Shown: piece after piece, positions 28,861 to 37,141 of the stretch
How positions within the stretch are numbered: position 1 is the stretch's first letter
Layout of the letters: the number at the start of each line of letters is the position of its first letter
Source of the DNA: Mycetocola manganoxydans
GTDB taxonomy: Bacteria; Actinomycetota; Actinomycetes; Actinomycetales; Microbacteriaceae
Reading direction: 5' to 3'
Assembly (NCBI RefSeq): GCF_003667545.1
Contig: NZ_RCUV01000002.1
Span: forward strand, 1-64,000
DNA: 64,000 nucleotides
Notes under the pieces: model-generated
The model's database searches: none
Seen by the model: the letters and a program-made list of their open reading frames with translations, nothing else
What the model was told of the DNA's origin: nothing
Program-made: the position numbers and the translations under genes

Positions 28861-29574
28861 TCAGCGACGTGTGCGTGCGAAGAACTGGAAGCGGTCTCCC
28901 CGGAACACGGACCGTGTCCATTCGACCGGTACTCCGTCCGCGTCCAGACCGCGGCGGAAGATCAGGAGTAAGGGCGCGCCCATTTCGATGCCGAGGAGAC
29001 GCGCGTCGTCCGGTCCGCCGACCATCGTTCCGACGGTGTCTTCGGCCTCGACGATCTCGATGCCGTAGCACGTACTGAGAACCGCGTAGAGGGAAGGGTT
29101 GTCTTCGAGCTGACCCGGCAGGTCCGGGAACAGTCCGGGGATGTAGGCCGCCTCATGCGCGAGGGGTTCCCCATCGATGAGGCGAACGCGAGCGACGCGG
29201 GTGAGGTCCGACTCGACGGGAACGCGGAGTTGTTCTGCCAGATGGGCGTCGGCGACGACGCGTTCTACCCCGAGCGTGAACGACGCGCTCGCGAGGTTTT
29301 GTGCACGGGCATCCTCGGAAAAGGACGTGAGCTGACGCAAATAGGTCGGACGCGGGGCAGAAACGAACGTCCCCTTTCCCTGCCTCCGGGTGAGCACCCC
29401 TTCGGCGACAAGTTCGGCGATCGCCTGCCTGACCGTGGTGCGGGAGGTACCGAACGTGACGGCGAGGGCGCGCTCGGTGGGCAGCACGGCACCGGGGCCC
29501 GCCTCGGCTGCCAGCAGACGCAGATCTTCCTTGACCGCATAGTATTTCGGTGGGCGCGGCACCAGTGGGGGCAT
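28861..29574 (-). CDS. GntR/HutC family regulator with UTRA domain
   Basis: A 237-residue repressor. The winged helix-turn-helix covers about residues 10-75 (LPTERALAVTFGTSRTTVRQAI, then LVAEGVLTRRQGKGTFV). The UTRA ligand domain follows and typically binds a sugar phosphate. ATG 29574 diverges from the ABC operon across about 140 bp. The intergenic TTGGTCTAGTCCAA resembles the DasR-type site of this family, so it likely controls the operon and itself. Confidence 0.88.
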   Translation of the reverse strand: MPPLVPRPPKYYAVKEDLRLLAAEAGPGAVLPTERALAVTFGTSRTTVRQAIAELVAEGVLTRRQGKGTFVSAPRPTYLRQLTSFSEDARAQNLASASFTLGVERVVADAHLAEQLRVPVESDLTRVARVRLIDGEPLAHEAAYIPGLFPDLPGQLEDNPSLYAVLSTCYGIEIVEAEDTVGTMVGGPDDARLLGIEMGAPLLLIFRRGLDADGVPVEWTRSVFRGDRFQFFARTRR

Positions 29575-29601
29575 TCCCTGATCGTATTGCTCCCCCTTTG
29601 G

Positions 29602-29615
29602 TTGGTCTAGTCCAA
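29602..29615. promoter_or_regulatory. HutC/DasR-like operator
   Basis: TTGGTCTAGTCCAA, a near-palindrome that matches the GGTCTAGACC core known for DasR-type GntR regulators with one central change. It lies directly upstream of the -35 box of the ABC operon and 28 bp before the GntR start. Confidence 0.65.
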
Positions 29616-29619
29616 TCCA

Positions 29620-29679
29620 TTGACACCGGATTCGGTTCGATGTAAGAATGTCGAATCGATTCGAATCGAATCGATTCGA
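29620..29679 (+). promoter_or_regulatory. Promoter and double palindrome of the ABC operon
   Basis: TTGACA at 29620-29625, a 17-bp spacer, and TAAGAA as -10 make a good sigma-70-type promoter. From 29651 to 29679 two identical perfect 14-bp palindromes TCGAATCGATTCGA stand one base apart, right at or after the expected start of transcription. This is a second operator, different in sequence from the HutC-like site. Confidence 0.72.
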
Positions 29680-29715
29680 CTCACATTCCCTCGGGAACCG
29701 GAAGGAACTATCGCG

Positions 29716-31044
29716 ATGCTTGCACCACAGAGGTCACGGCCGCTGGCCGTGACGATCGGCGCGGGACTCTCCCTCGCCCTCATGTTGTCCGCATGTTCGG
29801 GAAGCCCGGAAGGCGGGGACTCCGCCGACGGCACGATCGACGTTTGGGCCCACAGCGGCCAGGCGTCGGAAGCAGCAGCGTTGGAGACTCTCGTCAAGGA
29901 GTTCAACTCCTCACAGGACGACGTGACCGCCAAGCTGACCCTCATCCCCGAAGCTGACTACACCAGCACGATCCAGGCAACGTCGCCGGATGAGCTGCCC
30001 GATGTCATGGAGATGGACGCGCCGACCATGGCCGCGTTCGCGTATGACCGCAAGCTCATCCCTCTGGAGGATGTCGTCTCGTCCGAGACGCTCGACAACC
30101 GGATCAGCGGTGTCAAGGAAAGTGGCACGTACAACGACGCCACCTATGCAGTCGGCTTGTTCGATGTCGGACTGGGCCTCTGGGGGAATAAGACTCTCCT
30201 CGCTGAAGCGGGCATCGAAGCCCCGACCACAGCGGATGAAGCGTGGACCGTCGAGGAATTCCGCACAAACCTCGCCAAGCTCGCTGAGGTCTCACCGTCT
30301 GGAAAGGCTATCGACCTCGGAGAAGCCAACGGCTTCGCTGCCGAGTGGGGAACCTTCACGACCACACCGAACATCTGGTCGGCGGGTGGCACCCTGATGA
30401 AGGACGGCAAGGCAGATGGCGTGCTCAACAGCCAGGAGAACGTCGACGCGCTCGAAGAGTGGGCTTCGTGGAAAGAGTTCGCGGACCCCAACACCAGCGG
30501 TAGCGCGTTCCCCGATGGACAGACTGCTCTGACCTGGACCGGAAACTGGATGTACCCCACGTTCAGCGAGGCACTGGGCGACGACCTCGCGCTCATGCCG
30601 CTGCCTGACTTCGGTAACGGAACGAAGGCCGGCCACGGATCGTGGCAGTGGGGCGTCACGCCCGCGGCCGAGGGAAACACCGAAGCTGCTGGCTCGTTCC
30701 TCGACTTCCTCCTCACCGATGAGAGCATCGCCGCAATGGTCGAGGCGAACGCCGCAGTACCCGGAAGCACCACCGCCCTCGAGCAGAGCGAACTCTACGG
30801 ACCGGGCAAGCCGCTCGAACTGTTCGCGACCAACCTCGAGTCCGCCTGCAGCTCGGACGACGTCTCCGCTGACTGCATCGCTGTCGCACGCCCCGTGACG
30901 CCCGGCTACCCCACGGTGACGAGCTCCTTCGGCAGTGCCCTCCTTGCGATCTGGGGAGGAGCGGACGTGCAGGGTGAACTCGATTCAGCTGCCCGCGCGA
31001 TCGACTCCGACTTCTCGGACAACAACGGATACCAGGACGAGTAA
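29716..31044 (+). CDS. Sugar ABC transporter substrate-binding lipoprotein
   Basis: An extracytoplasmic solute-binding protein of 442 residues, family SBP_bac_1. Signal peptide with lipobox LSAC at about residues 23-26. The mature part begins IDVWAHSGQASEAAALETLV, the usual first strand-helix, and has TWTGNWMYP and GHGSWQWGVTP in the ligand cleft. GAAGGAAC lies ahead of ATG 29716. It leads an operon with two permeases, a glycosidase and a phosphodiesterase-type protein; no ATPase is encoded, so a shared MsiK-type ATPase elsewhere must serve it. Confidence 0.9.
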   Translation: MLAPQRSRPLAVTIGAGLSLALMLSACSGSPEGGDSADGTIDVWAHSGQASEAAALETLVKEFNSSQDDVTAKLTLIPEADYTSTIQATSPDELPDVMEMDAPTMAAFAYDRKLIPLEDVVSSETLDNRISGVKESGTYNDATYAVGLFDVGLGLWGNKTLLAEAGIEAPTTADEAWTVEEFRTNLAKLAEVSPSGKAIDLGEANGFAAEWGTFTTTPNIWSAGGTLMKDGKADGVLNSQENVDALEEWASWKEFADPNTSGSAFPDGQTALTWTGNWMYPTFSEALGDDLALMPLPDFGNGTKAGHGSWQWGVTPAAEGNTEAAGSFLDFLLTDESIAAMVEANAAVPGSTTALEQSELYGPGKPLELFATNLESACSSDDVSADCIAVARPVTPGYPTVTSSFGSALLAIWGGADVQGELDSAARAIDSDFSDNNGYQDE

Positions 31045-31050
31045 CCAACA

Positions 31051-31079
31051 GGAAGCGGGGCCTCACGGGCCCCGCTTCC
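31051..31079 (+). terminator. Intercistronic stem-loop after the binding-protein gene
   Basis: A perfect 12-bp stem GGAAGCGGGGCC with a five-base loop, 7 bp after the stop codon. There is no T-tract and the operon goes on, so I read it as an attenuator or as an mRNA 3'-end stabiliser that raises binding protein over permease. Confidence 0.75.
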
Positions 31080-31193
31080 CTGTCAGAGGAGCATCTCATC
31101 GCTACTACAACAGGTCTCATTCCCCCGAAGGCACCGGCGGTAAACCGGCGGCCCCGAAAGAAGACCCGATCCGGGCGCTTCGCGGGACCTCTC

Positions 31194-32063
31194 ATGGCCT
31201 CGCCCGCCCTGCTCCTTCTGGCACTGTTCGTTGCCGTACCGTTCGTGGCAGCGATCTGGTTCTCTCTCCACAACGTCCGGCTGGGAGACCCCCGAGCTCC
31301 ATCGTTCATGGGGATCACGCAGTATGTCCGAATCCTCACAGACCCGGACGTCTCCCGGCAGTTCATCGACGCTCTGCTGCACAACCTGATCTTTGCCGCA
31401 GTTGTCGTGCCGGTTCAGACCGCGCTCGCGCTCTCCCTCGCCCTCCTGGTCAAGAAGAGCATCCCCGGGGTCGGGATCTTCCGCTCCCTGTACTTCCTGC
31501 CCGTGGTGTTCCCCATCGCTTTGGTGGCCATCATCTGGCGCCTCATCCTCGCCCGCGGCGACCAGGGCCTGCTCAACTCGGCACTGTCGTTCTTCTCGGG
31601 TGGCGCCTTCGGCTCTCAGGACTGGCTGGGTTCCGAACTCACCGCATTGGCCTCGGTGATCGTCCTGTCGATCTGGCAAGGCTGCGGATTCCAGATGGTC
31701 ATCCTCCTCGCGGCGTTGCAGCAGGTTCCTGCCGAACTCTACGAGGCAGCCGAGCTCGATCGCGCCAGCGCATGGCAGCGCTTCGTCCACGTCACCGTCC
31801 CCGGCATCAAGCCCACCCTGGTTTTCGTTGCGCTCTACACGATGATTCTTTCGTTGCGGGTCTTCGACCAGATCTACGTGCTCGCCAAATCCGGCGGCGG
31901 ACTCAACGAGGGCGCAACGCGCACGGTCATGTACGAGGCCGTCACCGCCGCCTTCGATGAGAACAACATCGGCCGCGCGAGCGCCATCTCCGTGGTCTTC
32001 TTCGTCATCGTCGTCATCCTGTCCGTAATCCAGCGCCGCGCCACCAGCGAAAAGGAGAGCTGA
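31194..32063 (+). CDS. Sugar ABC transporter permease (MalF type)
   Basis: Inner-membrane subunit with six hydrophobic segments and the EAA loop around EAAELDRASAWQRFVHVTVPGI, where the ATPase docks. From ATG 31194 the product has 289 residues but starts inside the first membrane helix. The open frame continues upstream to GAGGAG at 31086-31091 and an ATC codon at 31098, which would add 32 residues with a basic patch (RRPRKKTRSGRF), as normal for this family. The start is therefore uncertain. The stop is one base before the next permease ATG region. Confidence 0.88.
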   Translation: MASPALLLLALFVAVPFVAAIWFSLHNVRLGDPRAPSFMGITQYVRILTDPDVSRQFIDALLHNLIFAAVVVPVQTALALSLALLVKKSIPGVGIFRSLYFLPVVFPIALVAIIWRLILARGDQGLLNSALSFFSGGAFGSQDWLGSELTALASVIVLSIWQGCGFQMVILLAALQQVPAELYEAAELDRASAWQRFVHVTVPGIKPTLVFVALYTMILSLRVFDQIYVLAKSGGGLNEGATRTVMYEAVTAAFDENNIGRASAISVVFFVIVVILSVIQRRATSEKES

Positions 32064-32064
32064 G

Positions 32065-32958
32065 ATGACCCAGACTCAGGCTCAGACCCCGACCCGGGTC
32101 GCCACGAAGCCGCGGAAGATCAGCCGACGGACCCTGGCGTCCCGCGTACCGCACTACGTTGCCCTGCTCGTCACCGGAGTGCTGTTCCTCGCTCCCGTCG
32201 CGTACATGATCGCGGCGTCACTCGCGCCGGCGAGCGACACCCTGGCCGGCTTCGCGGTTTTCGACGTGACGCAGTGGGGATTCCATAACTACTCAGGCGT
32301 TGCGTCGAGCCTGTCCACGGACAGCACCGGGCATCTGTGGCGGTTCTTCGCCGTCTCGTTCACGGTGACCGTCGCCGTCGTCGGGCTGGGACTCATCGTG
32401 AACTCGATGGCAGCATACGCACTGTCGCGACTGACCTGGCGCGGGCGCGGACAGGCGCTGTTCGTCATCCTGCTGCTCCTGATCGTGCCGTTCGAGGCCG
32501 TCGCCGTGCCGATGTTCTACCTGTACAACGACGCCCGCAACACCCTCTGGATCCAGATCGTTCCGTTCATCGGCAACGCCCTGTCCATCTTCATCTTCTA
32601 CTCGTTCTTCAACGGGATTCCCCGAAGCATCGATGAGGCAGCAAGGATGGACGGCGCCAATCCGTGGGGGATCTTCTGGCGAATCATCGCCCCGATGAGC
32701 AAACCGGCGTATGCCTCGGTCGCCATCCTCACCTTCCTCACCCAGTGGGGATCGTTCCTATGGCCGGTGCTGATGATCTCGGATCCGAACCTTCGACCGT
32801 TGCCACTGCAGATCAGCGTGTTCGCGGGTCAGCTTCCGCCGGCATGGGGCCAGGTGATGGCGTTCGGTGTCCTGCTGGTCCTGCCGGTCATCGTGGTGTT
32901 CCTCATCTTCCAGCGCTGGTTCATCGAGGGTGTGGCGAGCTCGGCCGTCAAGGGCTGA
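32065..32958 (+). CDS. Sugar ABC transporter permease (MalG type)
   Basis: A 297-residue membrane protein with six helices and the EAA loop IDEAARMDGANPWGIFWRIIAPM. It pairs with the upstream permease. AAAGGAG precedes ATG 32065, and the gene begins one base after the preceding stop codon, so the two subunits are made together. Substrate cannot be inferred from the permeases alone. Confidence 0.92.
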   Translation: MTQTQAQTPTRVATKPRKISRRTLASRVPHYVALLVTGVLFLAPVAYMIAASLAPASDTLAGFAVFDVTQWGFHNYSGVASSLSTDSTGHLWRFFAVSFTVTVAVVGLGLIVNSMAAYALSRLTWRGRGQALFVILLLLIVPFEAVAVPMFYLYNDARNTLWIQIVPFIGNALSIFIFYSFFNGIPRSIDEAARMDGANPWGIFWRIIAPMSKPAYASVAILTFLTQWGSFLWPVLMISDPNLRPLPLQISVFAGQLPPAWGQVMAFGVLLVLPVIVVFLIFQRWFIEGVASSAVKG

Positions 32959-33005
32959 TCGCTCTCCACTCCCTCAACAAACAAACTTTTTCAGAAGGAT
33001 AAATC

Positions 33006-33050
33006 TTGGCTGTACTTTTCCCCTGCGGTTCCATCGGGACGGCACTGTGA
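33006..33050 (+). CDS. Possible 14-residue leader peptide before the glycosidase gene
   Basis: AGAAGGA at 32993-32999 sits at ideal distance from TTG 33006, which opens a 14-codon frame ending in TGA 33048-33050. That stop overlaps the glycosidase GTG start (GTGA). The glycosidase itself has only a weak ribosome site, so ribosomes may reach it by re-initiation after this peptide. The alternative is that a frameshift separates an original start from the gene body. Confidence 0.35.
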   Translation: MAVLFPCGSIGTAL

Positions 33051-34006
33051 CGTTCCGGCTGCCAGACCACTGGGTGTGGGACAGCTGGCTGGCTGATGAC
33101 GGCGAGAACTACCACCTGTTCTTTCTCCGCGCGAGCCGTGCGCTGATCGATCCGCACAAGCGCCACTTCCGCGCCTCGATCGGGCACGCCGTCTCAGCGG
33201 ACCTCGAACAGTGGACGCTTCTTCCAGACGCCCTCGCCGCCGGCGATTCACCGGGCTTCGATGACCTCGCGACGTGGACGGGCTGCACCGTTCAGGGTCC
33301 GGATGGCACCTGGCACCTGTTCTACACCGGCGTCAGTCGCGCGGAGAACGGCCTGCAACAACGGATCGGGTCCGCGGTCTCCACGGACCTCATCACGTGG
33401 ACGCGGTCCGACATGCCCGTGCTCGAAGCGGACCCCCGGTGGTACGAGAAGCTGGGCGAGGGCACCTGGGTCGACGAAGCCTGGCGAGACCCGTTCGTCT
33501 TCTTCGACCACGACACACAGCTGTGGCAGATGGTGATCACCGCCCGCAGCAGGTTCGGAGACCCCGACCAGCGCGCCGTCGTCGGGCACGCCGTCAGCGC
33601 CGATCTCACGACATGGAGCATCCGTCCACCGTTATCTCAACCCGCCGGGTTCGGTGAGATGGAAGTGATCCAGTCGCGTGACATCGACGGCACTCCCACC
33701 CTTCTGTTCTCCTGCCTGCCCGACCGGGCACCTGGCATCCCCTTCCACACCTCGAGCACCGGCACGTGGATCGCGCAGGGTCAGAGCCTGTTGGGGCCCT
33801 GGGACATCACCGGCAGCTCGAGTTTCTTCGTGCCAGGGGTCTATGCGGCTCAGCTCTTCCAGAAGCGTGACGGAAAGTGGGTCGTTTTCGGTTTCCAGAA
33901 CAGCGTCGACGGACGCTTCGTCGGAGAGATCGCGAACCCAGCCCCGCTCACCCAGATTTTGGCCGGTGAAAGCCTTTTCCCACGAATTCCGGTTACGGCC
34001 ATGTGA
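33047..34006 (+). CDS. Five-bladed beta-propeller glycosidase (GH43/GH32/GH68-like)
   Basis: A cytoplasmic glycosidase of 319 residues without signal peptide. Motifs of the furanosidase superfamily are spread as expected: DHWVWDSW and HLFFLRAS (first blade with the Asp nucleophile region), TGCTVQGPDGTWHLFYTG, EAWRDPFVFF (RDP motif), and GFGEMEVIQ (candidate general acid). Exact family and sugar are not certain; a fructose- or arabinose-containing saccharide is plausible. GTG 33047 is used, since the frame upstream runs into the permease gene. It probably acts on the sugar imported by the transporter. Confidence 0.75.
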   Translation: MTFRLPDHWVWDSWLADDGENYHLFFLRASRALIDPHKRHFRASIGHAVSADLEQWTLLPDALAAGDSPGFDDLATWTGCTVQGPDGTWHLFYTGVSRAENGLQQRIGSAVSTDLITWTRSDMPVLEADPRWYEKLGEGTWVDEAWRDPFVFFDHDTQLWQMVITARSRFGDPDQRAVVGHAVSADLTTWSIRPPLSQPAGFGEMEVIQSRDIDGTPTLLFSCLPDRAPGIPFHTSSTGTWIAQGQSLLGPWDITGSSSFFVPGVYAAQLFQKRDGKWVVFGFQNSVDGRFVGEIANPAPLTQILAGESLFPRIPVTAM

Positions 34007-34040
34007 AACCTGATCCACCCACACACAAGGAGGAAACATC

Positions 34041-34946
34041 ATGATGAAAAAAATGATCGCAACCGGCTCGGCTGCGGCGCTCATTCTCGGAGGCGCCGTT
34101 CTCGGAGCAGGACCCGCTGTCGCCTCACCGGGACAGGGCAAAACCAAGACCACCGACGTGACAGTAATGTCATTCAACATCCACTACGGCGCTGACAGCG
34201 ACAACAGCTTCGACCTCGAACGCACCGCTTCTGTCATCGAGGACTCCGGTGCCGAGATCATCGGCCTGCAGGAAGTGGACAACCACTGGGGCGCACGCAG
34301 CGAGTTCCTCGACGAAGCAGCGTGGCTTGCAGATCGGCTCGACATGCACGTCGTCTACGGCGCGAACCTCGACGAGCCTCCGCTTCCCGGCGACACCGAG
34401 AACCGTCAGTACGGCACAGCGATTCTGAGCGAGTACCCCATCCTCTCCTCGGAGAACCACCTGCTGACGAACATCGAGTATGAGGAACAGCCCACAGAGC
34501 AGCGAGGGCTCCTCGAGGCGGTCGTGAACGTCCGTGGCAACCACATCGCGTTCTACAGCACCCACCTCGACTTCCAGCGCGAGGAACAGCGCGCACTGCA
34601 GGTCGAGGAGATTCTGGAGATCACCGGAACAAGCAAGCGTCCCGCCGTCATCGTCGGTGACCTCAACGCGGCTCCGGATGCCCCGGAGCTGCAGCCGCTC
34701 TTCTCGGCCTTCACCGACACGTTCGCCGCGCTGGGACAGAACGAGGACTACACCTTCGGTCCTGACCTTGAGGGACTTCCCGGCAGCGGATCGGTCGAGA
34801 ACCCGACCCTGCGTATCGACTACATCCTGACCGCCCGAGGCGCTACCGCGACCTCGGCGGAGGTCATCCGGACGACGGCGTCAGACCACCTGCCGATCGT
34901 CGCCGAGCTGTCGATCACCAAGAGCCCCAACGGCAAGGTCAAGTAG
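34041..34946 (+). CDS. Secreted endonuclease/exonuclease/phosphatase (EEP) family protein
   Basis: A 301-residue exported hydrolase. A signal peptide with cleavage near AVASPG (about residue 29) precedes the EEP fold: VMSFNIHYG, GLQEVDNHWG (metal Glu), STHLDFQ, VGDLNAAP (catalytic Asp and Asn) and ASDHLPIVAEL (catalytic His). Members cleave phosphodiester bonds in nucleic acids, sphingomyelin or phosphoinositides. AAGGAGG precedes ATG 34041. Being last in a sugar operon, it may free the sugar from a phosphodiester-linked form outside the cell; this is inference. Confidence 0.86.
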   Translation: MMKKMIATGSAAALILGGAVLGAGPAVASPGQGKTKTTDVTVMSFNIHYGADSDNSFDLERTASVIEDSGAEIIGLQEVDNHWGARSEFLDEAAWLADRLDMHVVYGANLDEPPLPGDTENRQYGTAILSEYPILSSENHLLTNIEYEEQPTEQRGLLEAVVNVRGNHIAFYSTHLDFQREEQRALQVEEILEITGTSKRPAVIVGDLNAAPDAPELQPLFSAFTDTFAALGQNEDYTFGPDLEGLPGSGSVENPTLRIDYILTARGATATSAEVIRTTASDHLPIVAELSITKSPNGKVK

Positions 34947-34971
34947 CGAACAACCGGTCACAGAACGAGTC

Positions 34972-35006
34972 GTGGTCCTCGCGGGTTCAACCCCGTCGAG
35001 GACCAC
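34972..35006 (+). terminator. Hairpin terminator at the end of the ABC operon
   Basis: A 10-bp stem GTGGTCCTCG with CGAGGACCAC around a 15-base loop, 25 bp after the EEP stop codon. T-tract is weak. Confidence 0.65.
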
Positions 35007-35079
35007 GTCCGTTTCGGGTGCCCGCCGCCACCGTGGCTGGCGGGCACTACCCAGAAAATCAAGTACGGTTGAGCCCAGA

Positions 35080-35544
35080 ATGCCCTCTCAGACCCGGATC
35101 CGCCGCCTCGCCGTTCTCGGCTCGCGCTTTCTCACCGTCGGCGCGATCTCCACCGTCATCGAGATCGCGGTGTTCAATCTGCTGCATTACGCGCTCGGCA
35201 CCGACCTCATCGTTGCCAAGATCGTGGCGTCCCTCGTCGCCCTCGTCAATGCGTACTTCGGCAACCGCGAGTGGACCTTCCGCCACCGGGGCCAGCACGG
35301 CCGCGTGCTCGAACTGGTCCTGTTCCTCGTGGTCAATGCGATCTGCACCCTGCTCGGAGCTGGCATCGTCGCCGTCGGCGTCGGGATGCTCGCCTCCCCC
35401 GGCCCTGTCCTCGTCAATGTCGTGAACCTGGTGAGCATCGTCATCGTCGTATTCATGCGATTCCTCTTCTATCACTTCGTCGTCTTTCGCGGCGTCCGGC
35501 CGAGCGCAACCGTTGGGACGGCTGGAGAGCGCTCCGGCCGGTGA
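35080..35544 (+). CDS. GtrA family membrane protein
   Basis: A 154-residue protein with four hydrophobic helices, the GtrA pattern: GAISTVIEIAVFNLL, then ALVNAYFGNREWTFR (family signature between helices two and three), and a last helix with RFLFYHFVVFR. Family members are thought to flip or help move polyprenyl-phosphate-linked sugars across the membrane. ATG 35080 is taken as start. It is separate from the glycosyltransferases at 26-29 kb. Confidence 0.85.
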   Translation: MPSQTRIRRLAVLGSRFLTVGAISTVIEIAVFNLLHYALGTDLIVAKIVASLVALVNAYFGNREWTFRHRGQHGRVLELVLFLVVNAICTLLGAGIVAVGVGMLASPGPVLVNVVNLVSIVIVVFMRFLFYHFVVFRGVRPSATVGTAGERSGR

Positions 35545-35679
35545 ACGCCCGCAATCTGTCGGGTTCAGCGGCCACCCGCGCAACCCCCCGGTGGTTGTCA
35601 GGAACTTTGAGTTACAGCCGGTAACGTAGATGTTCGTGCCCCGCCCAGGCAGGCTTCCGTAGAGAGACAGGATTCTTAC

Positions 35680-35949
35680 GTGATCGTTCACAGGCTGACC
35701 GTCGATGGTCGAGACTACTTTCTTCCCGACCCCGTCACCGAACTCCGCAACAAGGTTCTCGCGGCGATCCAGGCTGGCGGCGGCTACGTGAACATTCCGC
35801 CGTTGCGAGGCGGCCCCGGTATCGACATCCTTTTCTCTCCGGGCATGCCCGTCGTCTGGAGCACGATCGACGTCGGCGGCGGCGAGAACAACGGTGAGTC
35901 GATGACCACTGAGAAGGGTGCCCTCGAGGACGACGCGTTCGGCCTCTGA
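35680..35949 (+). CDS. Small hypothetical protein
   Basis: An 89-residue soluble protein from GTG 35680. It begins VHRLTVDGRDYFLPDPVTEL and has a glycine-rich middle (AGGGYVNIPPLRGGPGIDILFSPGMP), which looks like a compact beta structure; the end is acidic. I know of no function. It has its own upstream GAGAGACAG ribosome site and a strong terminator, so it is a single-gene transcript. Confidence 0.65.
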   Translation: MIVHRLTVDGRDYFLPDPVTELRNKVLAAIQAGGGYVNIPPLRGGPGIDILFSPGMPVVWSTIDVGGGENNGESMTTEKGALEDDAFGL

Positions 35950-35964
35950 CCTCGATCGACTCTC

Positions 35965-36007
35965 AGCTCTGCTGAACGCCACGCGTTCAGCAGAGCTTTT
36001 TGTTTTC
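35965..36007 (+). terminator. Strong rho-independent terminator
   Basis: A perfect 15-bp stem AGCTCTGCTGAACGC with loop CAC, followed by TTTTTGTTTT. It ends the small hypothetical gene and lies just before the stop of the convergent EAL gene. Confidence 0.93.
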
Positions 36008-36009
36008 CC

Positions 36010-36846
36010 TCAGCTCAGCTGAGCTGCGAGCATCGTGTCGATCTCGTCCGCCGGCATGGGCCGGCCAAAGAGGTAGCCCTGGGCCCGGTCGCAACGCATC
36101 CCGCGCACCCGAGCCAAATGTTCTTCGTTCTCGACACCCTCCGCGACGACCCGAACGCCGCGCTCCTGGAGCAGAGCGACGGCCACGGCCATCAGCGCTC
36201 CTCCGGTGCTCGAGCTGTCCTGAATCAGCGAGCGGTCAATTTTCAGTTCAGTGATCGGAAGATCCTGCAGCTGGGACAGGGATGAGTGCCCGGTTCCGAA
36301 GTCGTCGAGCGAAATCCCGAGCCCAGAGGACTGAAGCCGCATGAGGCGCTCGGCGACCGCGTTGAGGTCTGCGATGAGCTGGGATTCCGTGATCTCGATC
36401 GTGAGCGTGCCTTCCGGTAAAGCGAATTCCGTCAGGAGTTCGTGAAGCAACTCGAACACTCCCGGTGTCGAGAGCTGCACCGCAGACACGTTCACGGAGA
36501 CGTCGAGCTGGAAGCCGGCCTCTCGCCACATCGCCGAGTGACGGCATCCCTCTCGCAACATGAAATCACCGATGTCGTGGATGGCGCCAGACTCTTCAGC
36601 TTCGGGGATGAATCCACCGGGCATCACTAGTCCGCGCTCGGGGTGCTGCCAGCGGCACAGTGCTTCGACAGCGACGATTCGGCCGGTCGACATGTCGATT
36701 TGAGGCTGGAACCACGCCTGGATCTCGCCCCGCTCAACCGCACCCTGCAGGTCAGTTGCGACGCTCACGAAGAGCTGCCGCCTGCCGTGAAGAGTGCAGA
36801 CGGGACAGAGGTCAGGAGGTGATGCCTGAAGGTGGACATACCTCAT
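36010..36846 (-). CDS. EAL domain protein (c-di-GMP phosphodiesterase)
   Basis: A 278-residue cytoplasmic protein that should hydrolyse cyclic di-GMP. After a short N-terminal piece with CPVC, the EAL domain shows VEALCRW (the EAL motif), NVSAVQL, EITESQLI, LDDFGTGHSSLSQL, LKIDRSLI, AEGVE and QGYLFGRPM, so all usual catalytic and loop residues appear intact. No sensor domain is attached. ATG 36846 is used; TTG 36867 would add seven residues. It faces an RsbQ/diguanylate cyclase pair 300 bp away. Confidence 0.92.
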   Translation of the reverse strand: MRYVHLQASPPDLCPVCTLHGRRQLFVSVATDLQGAVERGEIQAWFQPQIDMSTGRIVAVEALCRWQHPERGLVMPGGFIPEAEESGAIHDIGDFMLREGCRHSAMWREAGFQLDVSVNVSAVQLSTPGVFELLHELLTEFALPEGTLTIEITESQLIADLNAVAERLMRLQSSGLGISLDDFGTGHSSLSQLQDLPITELKIDRSLIQDSSSTGGALMAVAVALLQERGVRVVAEGVENEEHLARVRGMRCDRAQGYLFGRPMPADEIDTMLAAQLS

Positions 36847-37141
36847 GGTCGTTCGAACGGGAATCAAAATCTACGCACCCGGCCCCCCGGCGAATGTGCG
36901 TATAATCCTCGTCGCGTTTTTTGTCTCACCCGGCGTGACTCGTCGCGAATCGTTGGCGACCAACGTCAAGAACGCCGGGATCGCGGTGGATTTTCCACCC
37001 GCTCCGGCTCGCTTACACGTTTCGAGACTCGATGTGAAGCCCCTTGCCAAAATTGCTCGGTGAAAATGGCTCGGATATTCTTTTCGAGACAGCCGCGCTT
37101 CGGCTGACCAATTGGCTTTCGCCCAGTGATCAGGAGTCGTC

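Noticed and set aside
36845-37141. A 72-codon plus-strand frame between the EAL and RsbQ genes
   Set aside because: Start overlaps the EAL start codon, no ribosome site and no conserved-looking pattern; the region contains TATAAT near 36900 and looks like a promoter region.
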